NCBI GenBank assembly: GCA_017455085.1
Contig: JAFTBT010000034.1
Span: 1-18,159, forward strand
DNA: 18,159 nucleotides
Direction of reading: 5' to 3'
DNA from: Synergistaceae bacterium
GTDB taxonomy: Bacteria > Synergistota > Synergistia > Synergistales > Aminobacteriaceae
Shown: positions 8,004 through 16,600 of the stretch, in pieces
How the letters are laid out: every line of letters begins with the position of its first letter
Numbering within the stretch: position 1 is the stretch's first letter
Made by a program: the position numbers and the translations under genes
Notes under the pieces: generated by a model
Told to the model about the DNA's origin: nothing
Databases searched by the model: none
The model's input: the letters and a program-made list of their open reading frames with translations, nothing else

Positions 8004-8600
8004 TTATTTGCCCGCAAGAATCTTACAGGCAGCTTCACACTCAGCTCGTTTATACTTCCTGAAGGTCTGCACTGCCTTCTGAACATTTCCGTACACTTTC
8101 CAGCAGCATGGACACGATAACTTTCTGGCCTCTCTGTTCTCGATGAACCCTCTCACGTCCTCAGGAGGGTAGTCCAAAAAAAGCCCTATCTCGTGCGGAA
8201 AACCTGTGCGGAATTTTCTCTTCAAGCACTCCAGACATGCATCTACATCATGCAATGGATAGCCATATTCCTCCAGCAAGCTACACGCATCATCACAGCA
8301 CAATGCTCTGGCTACGAGTTCCCTCCTGTAGATCAGGACAAGGGCATTCATGCAGGGGCAGTGTTCATTCAGGAGGAGAGCCTGAACATTCAGGGAGCAT
8401 AATAATTCGCCGGAACACTTACGCCACACTGAGCGCACGTCTTCATTTTTGCGGGTGAGGTTGATGAGACATGAAGCCTTTATGCCGGAGATAGTTGGTG
8501 CTGCGAAACATAACAGCATATTCCTAACGAAATCTTCAGTGCATAAAGTGTTAGTATGTTCCATGAATTTCATGATGATATTTGCGTCTGTATATGCCAT
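8004..8600 (-). CDS. DUF3793 family protein, cysteine-rich
   Basis: A 198-residue protein with the hallmarks of DUF3793: FPHEIGLFLDYPPEDVRGFIE (134-154; the longest conserved block), CCWKVYG (165-171) and a C-terminal basic segment. It has 17 cysteines, including CPC (81-83), CC (101-102) and CPCC (163-166), suggesting metal binding, possible Fe-S chemistry or redox activity, but no function is established for the family. DUF3793 genes are known to sit beside flavodoxin genes in anaerobic Firmicutes and relatives, as here. No signal peptide or membrane segment. The start codon ATG at 8598-8600 has only a weak GAGA-type site upstream, in contrast to the strong site of the flavodoxin behind it. 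Confidence 0.85.
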   Translation of the reverse strand: MAYTDANIIMKFMEHTNTLCTEDFVRNMLLCFAAPTISGIKASCLINLTRKNEDVRSVWRKCSGELLCSLNVQALLLNEHCPCMNALVLIYRRELVARALCCDDACSLLEEYGYPLHDVDACLECLKRKFRTGFPHEIGLFLDYPPEDVRGFIENREARKLSCPCCWKVYGNVQKAVQTFRKYKRAECEAACKILAGK

Positions 8601-8640
8601 TGATATTTTCTCTGTATGTGTAAAATTGTTTGACTGCTAA

Positions 8641-8669
8641 AAAATATAACAGGCGGTGAATTTTGTCAA
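8641..8669 (-). promoter_or_regulatory. Promoter of the DUF3793-flavodoxin operon
   Basis: On the minus strand a consensus TTGACA (8664-8669) is followed by TATTTT at a 17-bp spacing (8641-8646) or TATATT at 15 bp (8643-8648). It lies about 40 bp upstream of the DUF3793 start, in the 102-bp gap after the MATE gene. Confidence 0.7.
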
Positions 8670-8702
8670 GGAGTGTTTATGCGATCCTAGATGAAGGTGC
8701 TT

Positions 8703-10109
8703 TCACACTCTGAAACCGGACTCAGAATCAAGCTCCCTGTAGATCATCACTATCACTATTACTGACACTATGAACGTCAACCCATCGCTCGCCGGCATAG
8801 ACCACAGCACACCATCCAGCCCCATAAACATCGGCATAATCACCGTCAATCCAGCTCCGAAAACTACCTCCCTGACTGACGACAACCCCGCTGATGTCCA
8901 CGCTCTGCCCATCGCCTGAATGAAGATAAACGCTGCTTTGTTCACGCACGCCAACACTATCAGGCACAAATACGTCCGGAAAGACTTCACCGTGAAGTTC
9001 AGGTAGTGTACGCTCTCTCCTGACGCCCCGAAAAGTTCAGCTATCTCCGCCGGAAACACCTCAACTATCACGAACGCAATCAGCCCGATCACTGCCTCAC
9101 ACGCCAATAACAGCGTGAACAGCTTCTTGACCCTGTCAGGCCGTCCCGCGCCTATGTTGTAGCCGGTTATGGGTGTACAGCTCGCGGAAAGCCCCACAAC
9201 TACGGAGATCACTATCTGGAAAAACTTCATAACTATTCCGATTACTGCCATAGGTATCTGCGAAAATTCAGGCCTCCCGAAAACCGGATCAAGCGCACCG
9301 TATTTCCGGATCATCATGTTCACTGCTGCAACACTGATCACTAACGAGACCTGCGATATGAAGCTGCACAGGCCAAGAGGCAGGTATCTCCGCATAAGTT
9401 TGGGGCTGTACGAGAGGTTCGCGCGGGAAAAATCAACTGCCCTCATCTTGAAAGCTATATATCTCACTGACATTAACGCCGTAAAAATCTGTCCTGCTAT
9501 CGTGGCGGCTGCTGCACCCATCATCCCCCAGTGAAAGCCGAATATGAACAGCGGGTCTAACACAATATTTATCCCTGCTCCCATCAGAGTCGAGAACATA
9601 ACGTAATTGGGGCTGCCGTCAGCAGAAATTATCGGGTTCATGGCTTGGCCGAACACGTAGAACGGAATACCCGGAATGATCCATGAGAAATATTCCAGAG
9701 CCAGCCGGAAGGTCTCATCATTCACTCTGCCTCCGAAAAACGTCAGCATCTCCTCACGGAATACCCAGTACACCGCAGCGATAATCACTCCTATTGTTGC
9801 AGAAAGCAGCGCAGCACTTCCAACAGCATCACCGGCCTGTTTTGCCTGACGGGAGCCGAGAGACATGCTCACGAACGCACATACTCCGTCGCCGATTAGC
9901 AGCGTGAAAGCCAAAGCTATGACAGTGAGGGGAAAGACTACGTTGTTGGCAGCGTTGCCGTTTGAGCCGAGATAGGAGGCATTAGCGATAAATATCTGGT
10001 CGACTATGTTGTAGAGAGCTGCTACTAAAAGTGAGATTATCAGCGGGACGGAATAGCGTACGAGTAATTTGCTGACTGGTTCGCGTTCAAGAAAGATATT
10101 AGATTCCAA
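8703..10109 (-). CDS. MATE-family multidrug/metabolite exporter
   Basis: A 12-helix inner-membrane exporter of the multi-antimicrobial extrusion family, driven by Na+ or H+. The N-terminal EREPVSKLLVRYSVPLI segment and the following NIVDQIFIAN in TM1 are typical of the NorM/MepA-like branch. A second half begins near RRYLPLGLCSFISQ, giving the two-bundle repeat. I set the start at TTG 10107-10109 (468 residues), which has GAGGTGA (10115-10121) 5 nt upstream. A longer in-frame GTG at 10191-10193 would add 28 hydrophilic residues, has no ribosome binding site, and would translate straight through a terminator hairpin. The substrate is unknown; drugs, organic cations or a secreted metabolite are all possible. 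It is monocistronic and may be controlled by the leader terminator. Confidence 0.92.
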   Translation of the reverse strand: MESNIFLEREPVSKLLVRYSVPLIISLLVAALYNIVDQIFIANASYLGSNGNAANNVVFPLTVIALAFTLLIGDGVCAFVSMSLGSRQAKQAGDAVGSAALLSATIGVIIAAVYWVFREEMLTFFGGRVNDETFRLALEYFSWIIPGIPFYVFGQAMNPIISADGSPNYVMFSTLMGAGINIVLDPLFIFGFHWGMMGAAAATIAGQIFTALMSVRYIAFKMRAVDFSRANLSYSPKLMRRYLPLGLCSFISQVSLVISVAAVNMMIRKYGALDPVFGRPEFSQIPMAVIGIVMKFFQIVISVVVGLSASCTPITGYNIGAGRPDRVKKLFTLLLACEAVIGLIAFVIVEVFPAEIAELFGASGESVHYLNFTVKSFRTYLCLIVLACVNKAAFIFIQAMGRAWTSAGLSSVREVVFGAGLTVIMPMFMGLDGVLWSMPASDGLTFIVSVIVIVMIYRELDSESGFRV

Positions 10110-10138
10110 GATTATCACCTCGTAAAATTCGCGGGCAA

Positions 10139-10178
10139 TAAAAAAATGCGTCTGCCCGTTTTTGCTCGGACTTACGCA
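10139..10178 (-). terminator. Intrinsic terminator within the MATE gene leader (attenuator candidate)
   Basis: On the minus strand TGCGT (10174-10178) pairs with ACGCA (10147-10151), and inside it GTCCG (10167-10171) pairs with CGGGC (10154-10158) with one G-U. The loop is 8 nt and seven T follow (10140-10146). It lies between the probable -10 box (10204-10209) and the MATE ribosome binding site (10115-10121). The inner arm CGGGC can instead pair with TGCCCG formed by 10132-10137, so two folds exclude each other. No known riboswitch consensus is recognised in the short upstream leader. Confidence 0.7.
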
Positions 10179-10203
10179 CTTAACATGCAACACAGCAAAA
10201 ATT

Positions 10204-10212
10204 ATTATAGCA
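10204..10212 (-). promoter_or_regulatory. Extended -10 promoter of the MATE gene
   Basis: The minus strand reads TG, one base, then TATAAT, an extended -10 that can act without a good -35. Transcription would begin near 10197, giving a leader of about 88 nt before the TTG start. Confidence 0.55.
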
Positions 10213-10249
10213 CTGGGAATTTATAGGTATTCCGGAAAAAATTTTAGTG

Positions 10250-10255
10250 TACAAT
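10250..10255 (+). promoter_or_regulatory. Possible -10 box of the 63-residue unknown gene
   Basis: TACAAT about 38 bp before the ATG, with no clear -35. It is divergent from the MATE promoter and about 40 bp from it. Confidence 0.35.
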
Positions 10256-10292
10256 TACTACACACACATCATAATTCAAGGAGGAATATCGT

Positions 10293-10484
10293 ATGCGCGT
10301 AGTCCAGACCAACATCATCAACAACACCGCAGGCACAACACGGAGGCTCGAACGCGGTTTTGTCATCCGCCGGACTGATACACAGTTCATGCATGTCCGT
10401 GAACCCATCATGGTACAGCGTCCCCAAATCGAGGACTTCAACAATCTCGTTGTGGTGCATGACCAAGTAGAGCAGTATATCTAG
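10293..10484 (+). CDS. Small conserved-looking protein of unknown function, 63 residues
   Basis: Not recognised. The case that it is real is the perfect AAGGAGG (10278-10284) 8 nt before the ATG, its own intrinsic terminator right after the stop, and no competing gene. The protein is soluble, mixed charge, with no signal peptide, membrane helix or cysteine. It alternates basic and hydrophobic residues (TRRLERGFVIRRTD), then has an acidic C-terminus (LVVVHDQVEQYI), and could be a small beta-rich or regulatory protein. The ribosome binding site is one of the best in the window, suggesting strong translation. It is divergent from the MATE gene and precedes the secreted propeller-peptidase operon but is separated from it by the terminator. 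No function is assigned. Confidence 0.75.
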   Translation: MRVVQTNIINNTAGTTRRLERGFVIRRTDTQFMHVREPIMVQRPQIEDFNNLVVVHDQVEQYI

Positions 10485-10495
10485 CAAAAATTCTT

Positions 10496-10548
10496 CCCTC
10501 TTCTAGAAATGTATACCCAGACTCGCGCAGAAGAGGGCTTTTCTTTTC
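10496..10548 (+). terminator. Intrinsic terminator after the 63-residue gene
   Basis: CCCTCTTCT (10496-10504) and AGAAGAGGG (10529-10537) form a perfect 9-bp stem with a 24-nt loop, followed by CTTTTCTTTT. It starts 12 bp after the TAG stop. Confidence 0.85.
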
Positions 10549-10556
10549 AAAACATG

Positions 10557-10562
10557 TATAAT
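10557..10562 (+). promoter_or_regulatory. Probable -10 box of the propeller-peptidase operon
   Basis: A perfect TATAAT placed directly after the preceding terminator's T-tract and 20 bp before the ATG at 10582. No clear -35. The predicted leader is very short, just covering the GAGGTGA ribosome binding site at 10570-10576. Confidence 0.55.
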
Positions 10563-10581
10563 ATTTTGCGAGGTGATATTC

Positions 10582-11616
10582 ATGAAACGCAAAGTATTTA
10601 TTCTTGCACTAACAGCACTATTCATTTTCCCCTTCACGTCCTACGCAGCACAGAGAGTTCTTGCCAATGTGGACACCCACATCACAACCGGCGTAGCTGT
10701 CTCCGGAAACACAGTATTCTTCGGCGACACTGAGGGTCATATGACGGCCGTAAACTCCAGCACTCAGGCTGAACTCTGGGAGTACAAGGACAGCGACACA
10801 ACTCCTATAGGGACTCCCGCAATTGTTGACGGCAATGTGATTTTCGCCAAAGTTACCGGAGAAATCTTCTGCCTGAGAATCTCTGACGGTGCGCTCGTAT
10901 GGAGATACATTCCTGCACACAGCGATTCGCTCAACGAAGGACTGAATGACGGCGTTGCAGTCGGCGGCGGAAAGGTCTACGCAGCATACACCACCGGAGA
11001 GCTTAAGGCTCTGGACCTCAAGAACGGCCATGTGCTTTGGACGTACAAGTCAGAGCAGGGACTCAGGACTGCACCAGCTTACGCAAACGGGCTCGTGCTT
11101 CTGGGCGGGTACAACGGACTTTTCAGCATGATCGACGCAAAAACCGGTAAGCGCGTCAACGGCGGAGGAGCTGGCGGAGCTATCAACACCCCCACAGTGA
11201 ACAGCGGCAACGTGTATTTCTCCGCATGGGACGGCTCAGTCCACGCAGTACAGATCAAGGACGTTATCCCTCTGTGGGACGCAAAAGTCGGCGAACCCAT
11301 CACTACAGCTCCGGTGATTGCTAACGGAATGCTTGTTGTCGGGACAGCCTCAGGGAAAATCGTAGCCCTCAATCAGGAATCCGGCGCAAAACTTTGGGAG
11401 TATGAATCACAGGGCGGACAGATCACCGCGCGTCCTGCAGTCTCTGCAAACAGAGTCTTTGTAGGCACCGGCGACGACAAGATCGTAATGCTCGACCCGG
11501 CAACAGGAAAACTTGCCAGCGAACAGCCGAACAGAACAGCTCTGAATAGTGATCCTGTATTCGGCGGAAACAAGCTGTATTTCGTGGGCGGTCAGCAGCT
11601 TTGCTCATTGGAGTAA
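10582..11616 (+). CDS. Secreted PQQ-like beta-propeller repeat protein
   Basis: A 344-residue exported protein. Residues 1-22 are a Sec signal peptide: basic MKRK, a hydrophobic core, then SYA before the cut. The rest is seven to eight PQQ-type blades of about 40 residues, each with a pattern like nG-x-V-x-h-G-x3-G-x2-x-A-L-D-x3-G-x2-h-W. Examples are GKVYAAYTTGELKALDLKNG and GMLVVGTASGKIVALNQESG. The fold resembles BamB or PQQ dehydrogenase propellers, but it has no lipobox and no catalytic extension, so it probably serves binding or scaffolding. I chose ATG 10582 because GAGGTGA (10570-10576) lies 5 nt upstream; a GTG at 10573 is part of that site. Its stop is inside the ribosome binding region of the peptidase gene that follows, so the two form an operon. 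Confidence 0.88.
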   Translation: MKRKVFILALTALFIFPFTSYAAQRVLANVDTHITTGVAVSGNTVFFGDTEGHMTAVNSSTQAELWEYKDSDTTPIGTPAIVDGNVIFAKVTGEIFCLRISDGALVWRYIPAHSDSLNEGLNDGVAVGGGKVYAAYTTGELKALDLKNGHVLWTYKSEQGLRTAPAYANGLVLLGGYNGLFSMIDAKTGKRVNGGGAGGAINTPTVNSGNVYFSAWDGSVHAVQIKDVIPLWDAKVGEPITTAPVIANGMLVVGTASGKIVALNQESGAKLWEYESQGGQITARPAVSANRVFVGTGDDKIVMLDPATGKLASEQPNRTALNSDPVFGGNKLYFVGGQQLCSLE

Positions 11617-11622
11617 CTCAAA

Positions 11623-13632
11623 ATGACTAGACTGTTTATTGCAATATTAGCAGTCGCCTTACTCGCAAGCCCTTCACTAGCTGAATCTCCCTGGCTCAAC
11701 TCGAACATCAGGGGTGCGGTTACTGAGAGCGATCCTCCCTCACTCAGGGAGGATTTTTATGTGCATGTCAATCATGACTGGCTGAAGACTGCGAAACTCA
11801 AGCCCGGGTATTTCCGCAACAGTGCCTTCAACGAGATTCAGGACATCATAGACGCGAGACTCAAGGCCTTAATGACAGACGATGCACTTTTACCGGCAGG
11901 ACATGACGCACAGCTCGTTAGGACGCTATATACCCTGTGGCTGGACTGGGATGCTAGAAATACGGCGGGCGTGTCTGAACTCAAAGGCTTAGTCGAGAAT
12001 CTCATGAAGGTAGACTCGCTTAAGGCACTGACTGAGTACTTTAAGACTGAGGACAGCTTCAACCATAACGTACTGATTGCAGATTTCGGGCTTGGCCGCG
12101 ACAACAAGGACTCCGAATCGTACAACGTGGAGCTTATGGCATCTGGGCTGTCTTTGGGGGACAGTGCGGAGTATCGGGAAATGACCCCGAACGGTGAACG
12201 CACCAAGAAAATGCATGACGCTGTAGTTACGTATATGCTCCGGAGACTTGGGTATGATGAGCCTGAAGCGGTGAAGTATCTTGAACAGGCGTACGAGTTC
12301 GAGAAGGCCATAGCTGCGCACATGATGACTTATGCGGAACAACGTTCACCTGACGCGATCGACAGGATGTATAACCCCCTGACACTCGCAGACCTCCGGA
12401 AAAAATCCCCTGTGTACCCGTTCGCTGAGATTCTGGAGGCGCATTCTGTGAAGTCTAGGTTGATGAACCTTCAGCAGCCGGAGTGGCTTGACGCGCTGAA
12501 CAAGCTATACACTTCCGAGAATCTGGAGAATATCAAGGCGTATCTGCTCTGCAATCTTGTGGGAGGATATATCTCGATAACGGACGAGCCAGCATATCGC
12601 GAGTATCAGAGACTCTCACGTGAACGCTACGGAATCACTGGCAGCAAACCCGATGATGAACTTGCAGTAGATTTTGTGCATGGGAGGCTCTCAGGTCCGG
12701 TGTCGAGGCTGTATGTTGCGAAGTACGTACCGGATTCGGCCAAGAAGGAAGTGGAGCAGATTATCCGGGACACAGTGAAGTACTACAAGGCTATGCTGAT
12801 GTCCGAAGAATGGCTCTCTGACTCCACAAAGCAGAAGGCTGTCGAGAAGCTGGAGGCTATGAGGCTGAATGCGGCGTATCCGGACAAATGGGTAGACGAC
12901 TCGAAGCTGGAGCTTGACCCGAAAGGCAGCCTGATTGATGCGCTGAATGCACTTCGGAAGTTCGCAGTGAAGACATATTTTTACGACCGGCTGAACACGA
13001 AAGTAGACCATGACTTGTGGATCAGCGATGTAGTTGTGGTGAACTCGTATTACCATCCGAGCGAGAACTCGATAAATATTATTGCTGGGATTCTTGGCGG
13101 GGATTTCTACCGGCCTGAGATGTCCTATGAGGAAAAACTCGGAGGCATAGGTATGGTGATAGGGCATGAAGTATCTCACGCGTTCGACACTAACGGAGCG
13201 CAGTTCGACAAGACGGGAAATGTGGCCAAGTGGTGGACGGAAGAGGACTACAAAGAGTTTCAGGCACGTGCGGACAGGCTGATAAAGTACTTTGACGGAA
13301 TGACAGTTACGCCTGAAGGGACGAAGTACAACGGAAAACTTGTGCATACGGAAGTGATTGCGGACATGGCAGGAGTGAAGGCTATGCTTGGGATTGCGGA
13401 AGGACACGAGGGATTCGACTACGGAAAATTCTTCAGGAACTACGCGAAGATCTGGAAGCTGATAGAGACTCGTGAACGGACGGATATGGTGCTGAAGACG
13501 GATGTACATGCGTTTCCGTATTTGCGTGTGAATGCGACGTTGCAGCAGTACGAGAAATTCCATAGCTATTACGGAATCGGTGAGGGAGATGGGATGTACT
13601 TGGCCCCTGGTGAACGTGTAGCGGTGTGGTAG
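11623..13632 (+). CDS. Secreted M13-family zinc metallopeptidase (PepO/neprilysin type)
   Basis: A 669-residue endopeptidase of the neprilysin fold that cuts short peptides. Residues 1-20 form a signal peptide ending SLA, so it acts in the periplasm or outside. The N-terminal M13 domain (REDFYVHVNHDWL near 43) leads to N474-S-Y-Y, the equivalent of the NAFY substrate-binding motif, then the zinc site H515-E-V-S-H519. The third ligand E577 and D581 are in EVIADMAG. The C-terminal HAFPYLRVN and final RVAVW match the family end; the cysteine found near the end of mammalian members is absent, which is normal in many bacteria. All catalytic residues are present. GGAG (11610-11613), inside the end of the previous gene, lies 9 nt before the ATG. 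The operon ends at the strong terminator at 13645-13679. Confidence 0.96.
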   Translation: MTRLFIAILAVALLASPSLAESPWLNSNIRGAVTESDPPSLREDFYVHVNHDWLKTAKLKPGYFRNSAFNEIQDIIDARLKALMTDDALLPAGHDAQLVRTLYTLWLDWDARNTAGVSELKGLVENLMKVDSLKALTEYFKTEDSFNHNVLIADFGLGRDNKDSESYNVELMASGLSLGDSAEYREMTPNGERTKKMHDAVVTYMLRRLGYDEPEAVKYLEQAYEFEKAIAAHMMTYAEQRSPDAIDRMYNPLTLADLRKKSPVYPFAEILEAHSVKSRLMNLQQPEWLDALNKLYTSENLENIKAYLLCNLVGGYISITDEPAYREYQRLSRERYGITGSKPDDELAVDFVHGRLSGPVSRLYVAKYVPDSAKKEVEQIIRDTVKYYKAMLMSEEWLSDSTKQKAVEKLEAMRLNAAYPDKWVDDSKLELDPKGSLIDALNALRKFAVKTYFYDRLNTKVDHDLWISDVVVVNSYYHPSENSINIIAGILGGDFYRPEMSYEEKLGGIGMVIGHEVSHAFDTNGAQFDKTGNVAKWWTEEDYKEFQARADRLIKYFDGMTVTPEGTKYNGKLVHTEVIADMAGVKAMLGIAEGHEGFDYGKFFRNYAKIWKLIETRERTDMVLKTDVHAFPYLRVNATLQQYEKFHSYYGIGEGDGMYLAPGERVAVW

Positions 13633-13644
13633 AGATTCAGGAGT

Positions 13645-13679
13645 ATTCCCCTCAGTGAATAGCTGGGGGGAATTTTTTT
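13645..13679 (+). terminator. Strong intrinsic terminator after the M13 peptidase gene
   Basis: ATTCCCCTCAG (13645-13655) and CTGGGGGGAAT (13663-13673) form an 11-bp stem with one G-U pair and a 7-nt loop, followed by six T. It starts 12 bp after the stop. It points at the convergent NRPS gene; on the minus strand no T-tract follows, so it is not bidirectional. Confidence 0.93.
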
Positions 13680-13693
13680 GCGTGTGTTTGCGG

Positions 13694-16600
13694 CTAAAAG
13701 ATGTCTTGCTTTGCTATGAGGCTCTCCAGAATGTCAGCATACAGGTCGTGAAATTTCTCCATCCTCTGACGGTCAAAGAGCCCCTCTGCGTATTCCATTT
13801 CGGAGTCAAATCCGCCGTCGCCGTACTCATTCTCCAGAAGCTCAAGCTCAAGCCGCGCACCTGCTGACGTGAAATCGTCCTCCAGCTCTATAAATGTCGG
13901 ATTCAGAACATCAAGCTCATAAGCGTTTATCGCAAGCTGCAGGTTCACTTCCATGCAGTCATTAACAAACGGCTGATAATGCTCCGTCATGAAGTCATAC
14001 TCACTGTGCGCAATCCCTTCGGTTACCTGCTCCTTCACGGACTCCAGCAGCTCACGCATCGACGACACTTCCTCCATTTTGGCAGCAGCAGGAAGATTCT
14101 TGATGAGCATTCCGACAGCATTTGCGGCCTCTGAATCAAGCCTGTTGTTGAAGATCCAGTTAGTCATCACGTGCTGTTTCCCTGTGAATCGCGACAAAGC
14201 CAATAGTGCAGCACTTATCGCCATAACTGAATGCGTTACTCCCCAATACGATTCAGCCTCCTTCACCTGCTCTGCACTGAATCTCAGCCTGCGTGTTCTT
14301 TCTGCCTGATCGATACTGCCTGTGTCATGATCCGGAGGGAATATATTGCACCAAACCTCATCGCCGTAATTTTCGGTGAACCAGTTTTTAGCCTGCTGCA
14401 TTTTTCCTGAAGCGGCCTGTTCTTCTTCCTCCTGACGAATCACAAAATAGTAGTCCCTCGCCAATGCCTGACCGTTATACGCCCTCACAATATCAGCAAG
14501 CAATACACCCAATGATTCGCCGTCCATCAAGATGTGATGAATGTCCGAGAAAAGATACACATGACTCGGCGAACGGAAGACACCTGCCCTGCACAAACAC
14601 GAGTCCAGAATCTTGGGGAATGGTGCTACGAGTACGTCCGGAAGAATCTCGGCGGTAGCTTCGGAGATGTCGCGCACCTTCACTTCACGGAGCAGGCCGG
14701 GTATATGCTGCTGCACAAGTTCGTTGTTGTCGTTGAAGAAAAACGCACTCGAAAGCGCAGGGTGATTCTGAAGTGCACTGTTGAGGGCTTTGCAGAGTCT
14801 TTCAGCATCAACGGACATCTCAAACCTCGCAAGAATATGCATGTTGCTCCACATGGTTGCGTCCGGCTTGAACAGCTGAACGTCCATCATCTGACGCTGG
14901 AGCGGCGTAAGTCTATGCTGGATCTTTCGGGCTGCATCTTCACGTTCGTCAATGCTCTTCTTGTGCGATCGTTCACTCATTGCCTCAGTAATAGCTCTCG
15001 GAGTCCTCTTCTGGAAAATGTCCGCCGCGTTGAGTCCGTCAATACCCGCCTCCGACAACACAAGCATAGCCCGCAAAGAATCTCCCCCAAGCTCGAAGAA
15101 ATCATCAAGCACTCCGATCTTCTCCTCAGGAAGATTCACTGCCGCCGCAAAAGCATGGCATAATAATTTTTCCGTCTCGGTCTCTGGAGCTGCATATTCT
15201 GCTCGTAACGCTGAAAAATCCGGTTGAGGCAGTGCGCGCTTGTCGATCTTTCCGCTTGAGGTCATCGGCATAGATTCCAGCCTCACAATCACGGAAGGTA
15301 TCATGTACTCCGGAAGTCTTCCCTGCATGTACGCCTTCAGCCCGTCAGCAGACACCTCACCTTCAGCAGCGTAATACCCCGCGAGATACTCCGCACCGTT
15401 GTACTTGACCACACTGGCAGCTCCTGCACTCACTCCGGGAAATTCGGCTATGACCTTCTCGATCTCGTCAAGCTCAATCCTGAAGCCGCGAAGTTTTATC
15501 TGGTTGTCAATGCGTCCGAAGATGCGTATTTTCCCGTCCTCAGTCCATGCGGCCAAGTCTCCGCTGTGATATGCCCTCATTCCGTCATGCACAAAGAATG
15601 CTGCTGCTGTCTTGTCCGGAAGATTCACGTAGCCTCTTCCGACCTGATCACCGCAGATTATCAGCTCGCCGCGAATCCCAACAGGAAGCTCATTGCCGAA
15701 GGTGTCCGACACGTAAAATCTCGTGTTGGCGATTGGTTTTCCGACAGTGATGATTTTTCCGTCAGCCATCTCTTCAGCAGCACAGCCCATCGTGCATTCA
15801 GTCGGGCCGTAGACGTTCAGAATCACGCTGTCCTCACGCAGTGCCCGTAACTTCCCGAAAAGCTGACTCGGAAAAGCCTCCGCACCTATGTCGAAGAATG
15901 CTATTTGTCTGAGAGCGTCGCACATTTCTGGAATAGCAAGCAGGCTCGCCAAGTACGTGGGAGTGCATGTGATCCCGTTCACGCCGTTTGTGAGTATCAG
16001 GCCAGCCAGCAGTGAGGGAGTGTGAATCTCTTCGTCAGTGGCAATGACTACGGTGTTTCCGTTGCACAGCGGTACGAACTCCTCGACTACCGACACGTCA
16101 AACGAGAACGCTGCAAGTGCGAGGCAGACTCTTTCGTGCTGTGCGTAGTGCATGATCTCGATAGATTTCGGGTTCCTGTGTACGTAGTTGGCGATATTTC
16201 CGTGCTCGATCATTACACCTTTGGGGCGGCCTGTAGTGCCTGAGGTGTATATGCAGTAAGCGAGGTTATTGCGTTCCGTGTGAATTTCTGGAGATGCTGA
16301 GAAATTTCCTGAGGGTTTCACATCGTCAAGACTCTCTGCGCATAAAAGCTCCTCAATCGTGATGACGCTGCAGCTTTTGCCGAGTGCAGGACGTTTTTGT
16401 GCGATCGCCTCGCTCGTGAGCAGGATGTGTATATTTCCGTCGGACATGCAGAACTCTATGCGCTCATCTGGATATTCCGGTATGAACGGCACAAATGCTC
16501 CTCCAGCTTTGAGTATGCCTATTTCTGCGGCATATGCCCACACGGTGCGCTCAAACAGTACACCAACAAGACTCTCACTCCGGACCGCCCTGTCTCTCAG

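Noticed and set aside
10131..10169. Plus-strand terminator formed by CGGGCA and TGCCCG followed by TTTTT
   Set aside because: No plus-strand gene lies upstream to be terminated, and the stem encloses an A-rich loop. The minus-strand hairpin with T7 is the better reading; this pairing is treated as its alternative fold.
10110..10200. Known riboswitch (guanidine, Mn2+ or preQ1) in the MATE leader
   Set aside because: The segment before the terminator is too short and contains no consensus core of these classes that I can recognise.
12691..13563. 290-residue minus-strand open frame inside the M13 peptidase gene
   Set aside because: It is fully antisense to an intact peptidase gene with zinc motifs, is rich in His/Arg/Val as expected for a shadow frame, and has no ribosome binding site or family resemblance.
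14534..15163. 209-residue plus-strand open frame inside the NRPS gene
   Set aside because: Antisense to the PCP-C2 region of the NRPS; no start signal or recognisable motif.
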